NCBI RefSeq assembly: GCF_028768465.1
Contig: NZ_CP118225.1
Coordinates: forward strand, 1,469,001 to 1,533,000
Direction: 5' to 3'
From: Rhodopirellula sp. P2
GTDB taxonomy: Bacteria > Planctomycetota > Planctomycetia > Pirellulales > Pirellulaceae
DNA length: 64,000 bases
Below, in pieces: positions 27,465 to 36,841 of the stretch. The notes under the pieces are model-generated. The model saw only the letters and a list, made by a program, of their open reading frames with translations, had not been told where the DNA came from and ran no database searches. How positions within the stretch are numbered: position 1 is the first letter of the stretch; each line of letters begins with the position of its first letter. The translations under genes were made by a program, and so were the position numbers.

Positions 27465-27862
27465 GGTCAAACCTCGATCACAGGGATGGTTTGCGAGCCG
27501 GTTGTCGAACTCGGTGGGACCAGCTTTGAGCAATCGTCGGCAAGATCAAAGGCTTCAAAAATCATCCAAGCCAGAATCGGGCTTTGATTGGTTCCCTCTT
27601 TTCTCGGACCCAGCACCGTGCAGGGTCTGCCAGGTCCGGATATGCCGGTTGTGCGAATTTGCCCCTGGATAACGGTCACGCGTGTTCGACCCGTTGATTC
27701 CACCCCGTGGTGACCGCTCGGTGTGCAGAAGATCCCGCGGACTCGTCGATACGCCGGATAGCTGGTCACCGTCGCCTGAATTTCGTGCATCGCAGGATGC
27801 CGAATTTCGATCTTTCAAGCGGCACGGCTGGCAGGGTCCGCATGGACCATGGGGATTCAAGG
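27465..27862. other. Divergent intergenic region
   Basis: This 398-bp stretch lies between divergent genes and should hold both promoters. No gene, hairpin or recognisable operator was found by eye. An open frame continues from the downstream plus-strand gene into it, but without family-like sequence. Confidence 0.55.
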
Positions 27863-29392
27863 ATGAACACCCCTCCGAAACACGCTGGGACTGCGATGGA
27901 TCGCAACATGAAACCACGAATGCAGGCAGATCAGAATCACGTTGATCGATTCCGCAAGGATCGATCTCGTCGTGGTTTGCTGGTCCGACGTGTTTCGTTG
28001 GCAATCTTGATTGCATCGGTGACCGCGTCGGCCCAAGCGGCTGATTCCCCCCCCTTTTCGGCGCGTGCCGCTGCGACGTCTGGCCGAGTCTGGCAGCCGC
28101 GACCGCTGGCATTGCCGCCAACCTCCGCGACGGCGCCTGCCTGGAAACCACCGTCGCCCCAGCCCACCGTGGTGGCGCCATCGCCGCCACCGGTCACGAT
28201 CATCATGACCGCCCCGGCGCCGCCTGCCGAAGAGCCACCAACGATCACGCGGCGACGCCAGGTCAACTCGGATGGCAGTGCCACGGCTTCGCTGGGCCGC
28301 TCGCAACAAACGTTCTCCCGGCCGATGCCCGCTTCGGATCCGATCAACCATCACGCTCGGACGGCTGAACTGGCTCAGTCCGCAGTCGATCAGCTTCGCA
28401 GCGCCCACTTCGCTGCTCGCCGAGGCGCGTTCCATTCCGCGAAAGAGTCTGCGACGCAGACGCTTCGGATCATTGCTTCCCTGCGAGATTCGCAAACAGG
28501 AGGCAACCTGCACACAACGCAGCTCAACGAAGCGATCACCGCCATTCGTGAGTCAACCGATTTCACAGGACGTTATGGACCGGTCGATCAAGCCGCACTG
28601 AACCGATTGGTCGAGGTCCACAAGACACCGGCACTGCACGGGGTGAACACATCGACGTTGACCGCTGAACGTGCGATCGAGGCTTACCTCAATTACGCGC
28701 GGCAACGTTGGGTGGAAGCCACCATCGGAGGACCGCTCGCGGCCGAAGCCACGATGATTCTGGCGGATCTGGAAGCGGCGACACTGACCCCACAATCGAA
28801 TTCCGATTTGACGGAAGCCCGCTCGCGATTGCACGCATCCGAACTGGCGTTGATGTATCGCCGTGCGGCGGTGGAGATCGGCCCTGACAATCCGCAAGCC
28901 ACGGCAGAGCTCGGACGCAACCTGCTCCGTCGATCGATGCCTGCGATCGCGAAAGAGTTGTTGCTCCTGAGTGTGCAGCAGAAACCAACGCGACAAAGCG
29001 TCGAGGATTTGATGCGAGCGGCAAGCCAATCCGGCGACGCCCAGTTGGCTGCGGAATGCCAGCAGCAGCTCGCCTCAACGAACCTGCCCAGCGAACTGCC
29101 GGTTCAAATGATGTCGCCCTCGCAATTCGCGAAAACGCATCAGCAGTTTGCCGCCGTGAACCACACGCCAGCGCAACGACCCAGCAGCCCGTCCAACGTC
29201 AGAGCAGGGCAACCGGCTCCGCAGGGTCACCCCCAGACGGCGTCTCTTCCAACCTCGCGGAACTCGGTTGGCCAAGGTCACTTGATCGTGCCAGCACAAA
29301 ACGGGCGTGCGATGCAATCACGAATCGTTGATCCGTCGATGCCCGTTGCTCCCGCTCGCTCGACAACGCCCCGCAGCGGTCTGTTTTGGTAA
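27863..29392 (+). CDS. Secreted protein of unknown function beside the polysaccharide exporter
   Basis: The ATG at 27863 follows GGGGA by seven bases and gives 509 residues; ATG 27896 (MDRNMKPRM) is an alternative. A basic stretch and a hydrophobic core (VSLAILIASVTASAQA) form a signal peptide. A Pro-rich region follows, then an alpha-helical middle (about 165-400) with Ala-rich TPR-like helices (AHFAARRGAFHSAKESATQ, ELGRNLLRRSMPAIAKELLL) and a Pro/Gln-rich tail. Position just before the exporter gene suggests a helper role in exopolysaccharide export; that is inference only. Confidence 0.65.
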   Translation: MNTPPKHAGTAMDRNMKPRMQADQNHVDRFRKDRSRRGLLVRRVSLAILIASVTASAQAADSPPFSARAAATSGRVWQPRPLALPPTSATAPAWKPPSPQPTVVAPSPPPVTIIMTAPAPPAEEPPTITRRRQVNSDGSATASLGRSQQTFSRPMPASDPINHHARTAELAQSAVDQLRSAHFAARRGAFHSAKESATQTLRIIASLRDSQTGGNLHTTQLNEAITAIRESTDFTGRYGPVDQAALNRLVEVHKTPALHGVNTSTLTAERAIEAYLNYARQRWVEATIGGPLAAEATMILADLEAATLTPQSNSDLTEARSRLHASELALMYRRAAVEIGPDNPQATAELGRNLLRRSMPAIAKELLLLSVQQKPTRQSVEDLMRAASQSGDAQLAAECQQQLASTNLPSELPVQMMSPSQFAKTHQQFAAVNHTPAQRPSSPSNVRAGQPAPQGHPQTASLPTSRNSVGQGHLIVPAQNGRAMQSRIVDPSMPVAPARSTTPRSGLFW

Positions 29393-29427
29393 TGCAAGCC
29401 AACGCCCTCACCGTCCACCAGATTTCG

Positions 29428-31665
29428 ATGGATCGTCCCATGAAACCAACTCGTCTTCGATCGGCGTTTCGTCGCGTTTGCTTGGCAACCGGACTGTTGT
29501 TGCCATTGGTCTTCGGGGGAGCCTCGTCGGCGCAAGAATTGGTCGCGCCGGGACAAGCGATGCCCGAAGCCAATTCGCGTCCCACGATGCTGGGGAGCAA
29601 CACGGACACGTTGCCCACCCCGTCGTTCGACATGGACAACCTGCCTGACAACCCACCGGTCAGCGAAGGCGAACTGCTGGAGGTCAACTCGCTTCGTGAT
29701 TATCGGCAACGTTTGGAAGAGCACAGCTTGCGGGCCGAGCAAGCCAAGTTGGAAGCGCGGGCGCGTTTCGAGTCACGCTCTCGCGATTTGATTCCCGGAT
29801 TGCCGTCCAAAGTCGCCCCGCCGGAAACGACCGCGACAGGCAAGGAGACGTTGCCTGAGGCGATCCCAGCACCCGCACCCGCACCGGCCCCGACCTCGAC
29901 GCCGCCATCCGTTCCGCCGGCAGCAAAGATTCCAGCACCGAATCCGCCAGCAGCCCAGCAAGCGACCGATGATGAGAATCTGCTGGAACTGCCGCCCCCG
30001 CTGCGCCCTCGGCAGTCTCAAACGGACCGAGCGACGCCCCCTCGCCCACAGCGATTGGGCGGAAACGCACCTGCAACCCACAACGATCAGCTGCCGGAGT
30101 TTCGTCCGGTTCCAACTTACAATCGGCTCCCACGATCGGAACGAACCGAGCCAGCAGCGCCCAGCGATCCCTCCAAACGCCTCGAAGCGTTGATGGAAGA
30201 GGACACCGCCGTGGAATCGTCCAGCGATCTGGAAACGCCACGGAAGTCACCGGCGCCGAAGGCTCGTTCGATTCGACCCACCGCTCCGCCGACGCCGCCT
30301 GTCAAACGCGCTGAAGCCAAGCAACCACAGCGTGAACCGGAGCCGAAGGAGCCTGCAGCGGAACCGGCACCTCGTTCACGGTCGGTGATCGACACCGAGG
30401 CGATGGACTCGAAGCAATACTCGACGAACGCGAGCCGCGATGGGTCGACTCCCAGTCGAAGCATGGGGACACCCTCGTGGCCGGACTTGATGCAGGACGA
30501 AGTCACGCGTTGGCCGTTGCCCGCGTCGTTTGCCTCGCACGGCGGAGGCCCCTTGTCTGGTCACCCCAGTTCGGTCACCTGCTCGTCATGTGGCGGATGC
30601 GTGGATCGCAACGGAGTCGGCGCGGAACGCCTGAGCAAGACACTCGGCGTTGGGACGGGGACCCGTCCTGCCTGCCAGTGCTGGCGCTGTCCACAAAGCA
30701 TGCCATTCAATGTTTATGGCCCCGGCAACTACGTCGGACCAGCCCGCAGCGCACCGGTCCACGAGTATCGATTGCGTGGCGGCGACCAAGTTCAGTTGAC
30801 GTTCTTGATCAAGACCGTTCGTTCGGTGGGAGCGTATCGATTGGTTGTCGGCGATGAGTTGCTGGTTGAATCCGAAGCGGATGAAAAGCTCACTCGTGGA
30901 ACGCTTGAACGCGGTTTGGAAATCCAACCCGACGGAACGATCACGCTGCGATTCATCGGTCAGATTCACGCGGCCGGCCAAACCATCGATCAGCTGCGTG
31001 AATTGCTCAATGAGCGTTACGAGGAGTACTACCCCGATCCTTCGATCGATGTGACTCCCGTCGCGACCGGCAACATCGCCCGACAAATTCGCGAGGCCAT
31101 CAGCGGCTCCGAAGGGTTCAACCCGCAACAGACCGTGCAAACGATCACGCCTGAGGGCACGCTCCGGCTTCCTCGGCTGGGGGCCGTTCCTGCTCAAGGC
31201 CTGACGCTGAGCGAACTCAAACGCGAAATCATCCTGCGTTACGATTCGATGTCAGCCGGGTTGGATGTGGAAGTCGTCCTGGAACAACAGGCTCCTCACT
31301 ACGTTTATGTCCTTGGGGAAGTCACCACGCCGGGCCGATTCGAGATCGACGCACCGACCACCGTGCTCGGTGGAATCGCCTTGGGTGGCGGGTACGTGCC
31401 AGGGGCAAACCTGCGTCAGGTCGTGATCTTCCGTCGCGGTCCGAACTGGGAATTGCTGTCCACGGTGCTGGACCTGCGTGGTGCGATCATGGGCAAGGAC
31501 TCTCGCCCGGTCGACGAGATTTGGTTGCAGGACGGCGACGTGGTCATCGTCCCCCCCAGCCCGATCCGGTTGTTTGATCGCTTTGTCAGCCAAGTTTTCA
31601 CCGAGGGCGTGTACGGAATCGTGCCGTTCAGCGGGTTTGGATTCTCGTTTGGCGATGGAAACTGA
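29428..31665 (+). CDS. Polysaccharide export protein, Wza-like, with Cys cluster
   Basis: ATG 29428 gives 745 residues (29440 is an alternative), with signal peptide LATGLLLPLVFGGASSAQ. A long Pro/Glu-rich region of about 350 residues leads to an unusual cysteine cluster (30580-30690) and then the polysaccharide-export domain (YRLVVGDELLVESEADEK, GTITLRFIGQIHAAGQTI) and SLBB-like repeats (HYVYVLGEVTTPGRFEID, VIVPPSPIRLFDRFVSQV). Wza-type proteins form the outer-membrane exit for capsule or exopolysaccharide. Typical Wza proteins are about 380 residues, so half of this protein is an added N-terminal region. The start lies 35 bp after the preceding secreted-protein gene. Confidence 0.85.
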   Translation: MDRPMKPTRLRSAFRRVCLATGLLLPLVFGGASSAQELVAPGQAMPEANSRPTMLGSNTDTLPTPSFDMDNLPDNPPVSEGELLEVNSLRDYRQRLEEHSLRAEQAKLEARARFESRSRDLIPGLPSKVAPPETTATGKETLPEAIPAPAPAPAPTSTPPSVPPAAKIPAPNPPAAQQATDDENLLELPPPLRPRQSQTDRATPPRPQRLGGNAPATHNDQLPEFRPVPTYNRLPRSERTEPAAPSDPSKRLEALMEEDTAVESSSDLETPRKSPAPKARSIRPTAPPTPPVKRAEAKQPQREPEPKEPAAEPAPRSRSVIDTEAMDSKQYSTNASRDGSTPSRSMGTPSWPDLMQDEVTRWPLPASFASHGGGPLSGHPSSVTCSSCGGCVDRNGVGAERLSKTLGVGTGTRPACQCWRCPQSMPFNVYGPGNYVGPARSAPVHEYRLRGGDQVQLTFLIKTVRSVGAYRLVVGDELLVESEADEKLTRGTLERGLEIQPDGTITLRFIGQIHAAGQTIDQLRELLNERYEEYYPDPSIDVTPVATGNIARQIREAISGSEGFNPQQTVQTITPEGTLRLPRLGAVPAQGLTLSELKREIILRYDSMSAGLDVEVVLEQQAPHYVYVLGEVTTPGRFEIDAPTTVLGGIALGGGYVPGANLRQVVIFRRGPNWELLSTVLDLRGAIMGKDSRPVDEIWLQDGDVVIVPPSPIRLFDRFVSQVFTEGVYGIVPFSGFGFSFGDGN

Positions 31666-31746
31666 TCGGTTTTCGAAAGTTGCTCCGGCGACTATTCTTT
31701 CGGGTACTCCACTCGGAACACCTTCAACCGATTCCTGAGCCCACAG

Positions 31747-33030
31747 ATGCATTACCAACCATTGCCGTTCGATCGCGATCTGATCGACCGAATCATCGCA
31801 GAACATCCCACGCCGTTTGTCCTGTATCACGAAGACGGGATTCGTGCACGGGCTCGCGAATTGACCGATGCATTTGCCTGGAACGAAGGGTTTCAACAGT
31901 ATTTCGCTGTCAAAGCCACCCCCAACCCGCACATCGTGGCGATGATGGCCGAGGAAGGTGGCGGGGCTGATTGCAGCAGCGTGGCTGAATTGATCACCTG
32001 CGAGCGTCTGGGCATCACCGGCCAAGACGTGATGTTCACGTCCAACAACACCACGCTGGAAGAGTTCGAGGTCGCCAACAAGCTCGGCGCGATCATCAAT
32101 CTCGACACCCCGCATCACATCGACCAAGTCGCTCAATTGAGCCCGCTGCCGGAAATGATTTCGTTCCGGTTCAATCCGGGGCCAGAACGCCAAGGCAACG
32201 TGATCATCGGCGATCCCAAAGAAGCCAAGTTCGGCAGCACTCGCGAGCAACTCATCGATGGCTACCGCCGCTGTGCCGAACTCGGCATTTCGCGATTCGG
32301 TTTGCACGCGATGGTGGTCAGCAACGAACTGAATATCGAAGCGTTGTTGCAAACCGCTGAGATGCTGTTTGAACTCGCCGCTGAAATTCATCGCGAAACC
32401 GGCATCTCGGTCGAGTGCATCAACCTGGGTGGCGGAATCGGCGTGCCTTACCAACCCGGCCAAGAACCCGTTGATCTGCCTGCCTTCGGGGAGGGTGTTC
32501 GCAAGCTTTACGAATCGATCTTGGTTCCTGCTGGCATCGCTCCTGTTCGAATCCTGATGGAAAACGGTCGGGCGATGACCGGACCGTTTGGTTACTTGAT
32601 CACCCAGGTCATCAATCAAAAATCGTCTTACAAAGACTACGTTGGCGTGGACGCTTGCATGAGCAACTTGATGCGTCCGGGCATGTACGGGGCGTACCAT
32701 CACATCACCGTGATGGGCAAAGAGAACGAACCCGCTGATCGCAACGTCGATGTGGTCGGATCGCTTTGCGAGAACAACGACAAATTCGCGATCGATCGTA
32801 AAATGCCCGCCACCGAAGTCGGTGACATTGCCGTCATCCATGACGCCGGTGCTCACGGGCACAGCATGGGATTCCAATACAACGGTCGGCTGCGATCCGC
32901 CGAGATCGTGTTCAATGACGCGGGTGAGTTTCGAGCGATTCGCCGCGCCGAAACCTTTGACGACTACTTCTGCACTGTGGACTTTGAATCCGTCAAAGTC
33001 GATCGCAAGCAGTCTGCCACCGTTGGCTAA
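31747..33030 (+). CDS. lysA: Diaminopimelate decarboxylase-family enzyme
   Basis: This 427-residue PLP-dependent barrel enzyme has the Lys motif YFAVKATPNPHIV near residue 57, GADCSSVAELITC, ECINLGGGIGVPY, ENGRAMTGPFG, the active-site segment DACMSNLMRPGMYGAYH and CENNDKFAIDRKMP. The expected reaction is meso-diaminopimelate to lysine in the cytoplasm. Some substitutions around the active-site motifs leave room for a related amino-acid decarboxylase. The gene lies 71 bp before a ferredoxin gene on the same strand. Confidence 0.85.
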   Translation: MHYQPLPFDRDLIDRIIAEHPTPFVLYHEDGIRARARELTDAFAWNEGFQQYFAVKATPNPHIVAMMAEEGGGADCSSVAELITCERLGITGQDVMFTSNNTTLEEFEVANKLGAIINLDTPHHIDQVAQLSPLPEMISFRFNPGPERQGNVIIGDPKEAKFGSTREQLIDGYRRCAELGISRFGLHAMVVSNELNIEALLQTAEMLFELAAEIHRETGISVECINLGGGIGVPYQPGQEPVDLPAFGEGVRKLYESILVPAGIAPVRILMENGRAMTGPFGYLITQVINQKSSYKDYVGVDACMSNLMRPGMYGAYHHITVMGKENEPADRNVDVVGSLCENNDKFAIDRKMPATEVGDIAVIHDAGAHGHSMGFQYNGRLRSAEIVFNDAGEFRAIRRAETFDDYFCTVDFESVKVDRKQSATVG

Positions 33031-33101
33031 CCAACCTTTCGTCCGCTGAGCTTCCCAGCCCGGCGACTGATTTCACCACCACCATTTCCAATCGAGTCCC
33101 C

Positions 33102-33464
33102 ATGCCCAAACTGACCGTCGAAAACGTTGGCACCTTTGAAGTCCCCGCTGGCAAACGTTTGATCAAAGCGTTGGTCGAAGAAGCGGGCACCGACCAACTG
33201 CACGCCTGCGGTGGCGTTTCCAGGTGCACGACGTGCCGGGTCGAATTTGTGGAAGGGGAACCCGAGCAGATCACGGCGGCAGAAAAGGAAACCCTGCGAG
33301 TTCGCGAAGTGACCGAACCCGGTGTTCGGCTCAGTTGCCAAATCAACTGCGACCATGACATGACCGTTCGCGTGATCAGCCGACTCGAAGGCAGCGGTCG
33401 CAAAGACCAAGGCGGTGCGGTCGCCGACGAGATCGAACCTGCTCCCGAGTGGACCACCAAGTAG
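33102..33464 (+). CDS. 2Fe-2S ferredoxin
   Basis: This 120-residue protein begins MPKLTVENVGTFEVPAGKRL. Four cysteines in the plant/adrenodoxin-type spacing (Cys36, Cys42, Cys45 in ACGGVSRCTTC, and Cys79 in RLSCQINC) should ligate a 2Fe-2S cluster. The tail of about 25 residues is charged. It is an electron carrier whose partner is not evident; co-transcription with lysA is possible but no functional link is known. Confidence 0.9.
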   Translation: MPKLTVENVGTFEVPAGKRLIKALVEEAGTDQLHACGGVSRCTTCRVEFVEGEPEQITAAEKETLRVREVTEPGVRLSCQINCDHDMTVRVISRLEGSGRKDQGGAVADEIEPAPEWTTK

Positions 33465-33488
33465 TTCGCTCCAACGTGCCACAGGTGC

Positions 33489-34862
33489 TTAGCGAGCTTG
33501 GGGTGGGATGATGTTGGCGAACGAATCGATCTTGGTTTGTAACATCGATTGAATGTCCTTTTGATCGTCGGTCAAGGATTGCAGCGGCGACTGTTCGTTG
33601 CGATCCATCTCGATGTCGAAGAACGTTCCGTCGCCGTACAGTTTGTAGCGTTGGTTGCGAGCGAATTCGCGAGCCTTCTTGGGGTTGCCATTGCGTTCAT
33701 ACCACATGAACATCGACTGGCGTCCCTGTCCCTCGATGCCACGCAGCACGGGGAGAAAACTCTGCCCGTCGATGGGCAGTCTCGCTGGGATCTCGGCGGC
33801 ACCCGCATCACACATCGTTGGCAAGAAATCGCTGAAGTCGATGATTTGTGAGGTCACGCGTCCCGGCTGAATCACGCCCGGCCACTTGGCGATGCAGGTC
33901 ACATGGTTGCCCGCGTCGACCATCTCGCCTTTGGCACCGACGACCTCACCAAACCGAGTCTGAGTGACGATCGGTTTGTCGGTTCCGTTGTCGCCCGTGA
34001 AGACCAGCAACGTGTTTTCGCGAATTCCGAGGTCGCTTAATTTCTGATCGATGCGGCCGACGATCTTGTCCACATAAGCCACCATGTCGCCGAAGTGTTC
34101 CGGTTGGCCTTTGTAAGTCTTCGAGCCGTGTGAAGTCGGATCCCAGTCTTCCGAATCAGGCGTGGGACAGAACGGGCAATGAACCAGCGCCATCGGGTAA
34201 TAGGCCAGGAAGGGCTGGTCTCGATTCGTTTCCATGAAATCGCAGAGGAAGTCCGCGAACAAGTCGGACGAGAATTCGCCGTCGTTGTGATCCTCCTTCG
34301 TCCCATTCCGTTCCAGTCGCGGGTTGGGATAGCGGGTGTCACGTTTTCGGTTGTCCATTCGTCCGCGAGTGTGTTGCCACAACAGCGACTCATCGAACCC
34401 AAAGTGCTGCGGCGAATCCAGTTCGCTTCCCAGTTGCCACTTGCCTGCGATGCAGGTTCGGTACCCGGCGGACTTCAGGAGTTGAGCAAAAGTGGTTTGC
34501 TTTCGGTCGAGCTTTCCAAACTTGACGTAGTTTCGTTTGTTGGTTTGCCCGGTCATCAGCTTGACGCGGGAAGGCGTGCAGATGGGCTGGGAGTAACAAT
34601 GTTCGAACCGCAAGCCTTCCCTGGCGATCCGGTCGATGTGGGGCGTTTGATAGTCGAGCGAACCGTTGGCACCGAGGCATTCAAACCCCATGTCATCGGC
34701 CATGATCAGCACGATGTTGGGGCGGTCGCTCGATCGTGGTGGGCTGGGGTCTGTGGCTGAGGCGGGAGCCGCGGTGAAGACCAGTGAGCTGGCCAAGATG
34801 CCGAGCGTGGACCACAAGGTTCGCTTGAGCATCGAGTTTCGTGGGACAGTGTTTGGGCTCAT
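33489..34862 (-). CDS. Secreted sulfatase
   Basis: This 457-residue arylsulfatase-family enzyme has a signal peptide (LGILASSLVFTAAPASA), the metal-binding start RPNIVLIMADDMGFECLGAN and the sulfatase signature ICTPSRVKLMTG, whose Cys95 is the residue converted to formylglycine. Later come GKWQLGSELDSP and FTGDNGTDKP, which carry the usual Lys/His and Asp-Asn ligands. It probably removes sulfate from algal or host polysaccharides outside the cytoplasm. Planctomycetes are rich in such genes. It follows a small membrane-protein gene on the same strand. Confidence 0.93.
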   Translation of the reverse strand: MSPNTVPRNSMLKRTLWSTLGILASSLVFTAAPASATDPSPPRSSDRPNIVLIMADDMGFECLGANGSLDYQTPHIDRIAREGLRFEHCYSQPICTPSRVKLMTGQTNKRNYVKFGKLDRKQTTFAQLLKSAGYRTCIAGKWQLGSELDSPQHFGFDESLLWQHTRGRMDNRKRDTRYPNPRLERNGTKEDHNDGEFSSDLFADFLCDFMETNRDQPFLAYYPMALVHCPFCPTPDSEDWDPTSHGSKTYKGQPEHFGDMVAYVDKIVGRIDQKLSDLGIRENTLLVFTGDNGTDKPIVTQTRFGEVVGAKGEMVDAGNHVTCIAKWPGVIQPGRVTSQIIDFSDFLPTMCDAGAAEIPARLPIDGQSFLPVLRGIEGQGRQSMFMWYERNGNPKKAREFARNQRYKLYGDGTFFDIEMDRNEQSPLQSLTDDQKDIQSMLQTKIDSFANIIPPQAR

Positions 34863-34883
34863 CGGTTCCAGCTCGGTTGGAGG

Positions 34884-35342
34884 TCACTTGCTTCGGAAAA
34901 TTCGCATCACACCCGTCAAAAGTGCCAGGCCCCCAAGTGCGGGTGCGATTGCCAGCAGCAGCCGAGGTTGAGCGGCGACCACGACGATGCCGATCACGCC
35001 GGCGACCGCCAATCCAGGCGGCAACCACTTTGCGGGACGCTTCAACGAGTCCCAGGCCAACCACAACGCTCCCAGGACCAACCCGACTCGCAGCAACGCC
35101 GCCGTCACGAAGGCATGGGTCGAGGCCGATCCCAGCGTATCCTGGCCGATGTCCGCGAAATAGAACGTTCCGCCCAGGCAGAGCATGATCGCCGAGAGGA
35201 TTCCAATGACATTTCGCCGCCACGAACGCTCGGGTGTCGAAGCGGAAGTGTCCACCGGTTCACGTTTTTTCCCGCTCTGTTCACGCGAAGTTTCCACCGC
35301 TGCGGCGATTATCTTCAGTGCAATGCGTGAATAGTTTGGCAT
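34884..35342 (-). CDS. Small membrane protein of unknown function
   Basis: Starting at MPNYSRIALKIIAAAVETS gives 152 residues; a longer frame to 35504 has no protein-like upstream sequence. A basic N-terminal part is followed by about four hydrophobic helices (VIGILSAIMLCLGGTFYFA, FVTAALLRVGLVLGALWLA, GLAVAGVIGIVVVAA, LLAIAPALGGLALLTGVM). An inner-membrane protein with no recognised family; it precedes the sulfatase by 21 bp. Confidence 0.65.
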   Translation of the reverse strand: MPNYSRIALKIIAAAVETSREQSGKKREPVDTSASTPERSWRRNVIGILSAIMLCLGGTFYFADIGQDTLGSASTHAFVTAALLRVGLVLGALWLAWDSLKRPAKWLPPGLAVAGVIGIVVVAAQPRLLLAIAPALGGLALLTGVMRIFRSK

Positions 35343-35491
35343 GGCCACCCTGGGCGGGAATCTCGGAGGAAAGCAATTCCTGGAGTATACTGACAATCCG
35401 CTGAAGGTGCCCCGGCAATCTGCTGATCGTGCCCCGGCATCGTCCCCGTTCACCATGAACCTGCTTTCCCCCCCATCCAACAATCCATCGA

Positions 35492-36841
35492 ATGATGAAA
35501 TCATCCTGGCTCACGTCCCTCCGTCGTGCCCGTCCCAAGTCATGGGCGATCGCTTCCCTGATCTGCGCCGGCGCCTGCTGTGGTCATCTCGCCACCGCCG
35601 ACGATGCACCGAAGCAACCGGCGCCTGCCCCGGCGGAATCGCAAGCCCCCGCGACCGAGATGCAACCGCTCTTCGACGGCAAATCACTCAGCGGCTGGAC
35701 CAACCCTTACGAATGGGGCAAGACGGAAGTGGTCGATGGCGAGATCCATCTGACCGCCGACAAGAAATTCTTCCTGGTGACCGAGAAGATTTTTCATGAC
35801 TACGAATTCGAAGGGGAAGTCAAGCTTCCCGAAGGCCAATCCAACAGCGGCTTCATGGCTCGTGGGCAGGTCAAGCCGAACAAGGTTTTCGGCTATCAAG
35901 CTGAAGCGGATCCGACCGACCGTCGCTGGTCGGGCGGTTTGTACGACGAAGGTCGCCGGCAATGGCTGAATCCATTGTGGGAGCAACCCGAGGCCCAAGC
36001 CGCGTTCGATCGCGATCGCTGGAACCGCTATCGGATTCGCTGCGTCGGCAATCACTTGCAGTTCTTCATCAACGATGTGCCCACCACCGACTACTTCGAT
36101 GCCGTTGATCTGAGCGGCCAAATCGGGCTGCAGCACCACGGCGAAAAAGGCCAGACCTACCGGTTCCGCAACTTGAAGGTTCGCAACCTGGGCAGCCACG
36201 AGTGGAAGCCCTTGTTCGACGGCAAATCCTTGGACGGTTGGGAAACCGTCGGCGGTGGCACCTGGACAGTGGTCGATGGCATCCTGCAAGGCCGCGCCAG
36301 CAGCGAAGCCAACGAACCCAACGGGATGCTGTACAGCAAACACCCGATGACCGATGGAACTTATCGGATCGAGTATCGATTCAAAAAGGGCGACAGCGGA
36401 TTTTTCGTTCGCAGTGAGATCACCGAGAACAAACCGTTCGTCAAGGGTGTTCAGTGCGAAATCGACAACTCCGATGAAGTCGGCGGTCTGTATCAAACGG
36501 GCGGAGCAGGGTGGTTGGTTCGTCCGCTGCATTACCTCGAAACGGGTTTTCCCAAAGACCGTCATGCCGTTGTCAATCGACACTGGAAACAAGCCCGGGA
36601 AGGTCTGCAACTCGACAAGAAACCAGTGGTCTCCGACGACGATGAAACGCCTTGGAACATGATGACTGTCAGTGTTCATGGCAAACGCATCGTTGTTCAC
36701 TTGAACGATTGCTTGGCCGTCGACCACGTGGTGGAAAACTTGGCGGATGCCGGAGTGATCGCCTTGCAACTGCATGGCAACCAAGACCTCGAAGTTGACT
36801 TCCGCAAAGTCGAAATGCTAGTTCCAACCAGCGAAGAGTAG
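35492..36841 (+). CDS. Secreted protein with two DUF1080 (3-keto-disaccharide hydrolase) domains
   Basis: This 449-residue protein has a signal peptide containing CAGACCGHLATA. Two copies of the DUF1080 beta-sandwich follow, each opening with PLFDGKSL(S/D)GW at about residues 59 and 242. DUF1080 is found in 3-keto-disaccharide hydrolases and many planctomycete sugar-degrading proteins. The second copy retains GMLYSKHPMTDGTYRIEYRF and EIDNSDEVGGLYQTGG. Two tandem ATG codons open the gene. It is divergent from the membrane protein/sulfatase pair, so a polysaccharide-degrading group is plausible. Confidence 0.85.
   Translation: MMKSSWLTSLRRARPKSWAIASLICAGACCGHLATADDAPKQPAPAPAESQAPATEMQPLFDGKSLSGWTNPYEWGKTEVVDGEIHLTADKKFFLVTEKIFHDYEFEGEVKLPEGQSNSGFMARGQVKPNKVFGYQAEADPTDRRWSGGLYDEGRRQWLNPLWEQPEAQAAFDRDRWNRYRIRCVGNHLQFFINDVPTTDYFDAVDLSGQIGLQHHGEKGQTYRFRNLKVRNLGSHEWKPLFDGKSLDGWETVGGGTWTVVDGILQGRASSEANEPNGMLYSKHPMTDGTYRIEYRFKKGDSGFFVRSEITENKPFVKGVQCEIDNSDEVGGLYQTGGAGWLVRPLHYLETGFPKDRHAVVNRHWKQAREGLQLDKKPVVSDDDETPWNMMTVSVHGKRIVVHLNDCLAVDHVVENLADAGVIALQLHGNQDLEVDFRKVEMLVPTSEE

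Noticed and set aside
31252-32877. A 541-codon minus-strand frame opposite the exporter and lysA
   Set aside because: Both plus-strand genes carry clear family motifs; the minus frame is a codon-bias shadow.
35343-35504. 54-residue extension of the small membrane protein
   Set aside because: It covers the divergent promoter region and has no protein-like composition; the internal ATG precedes a normal membrane protein.
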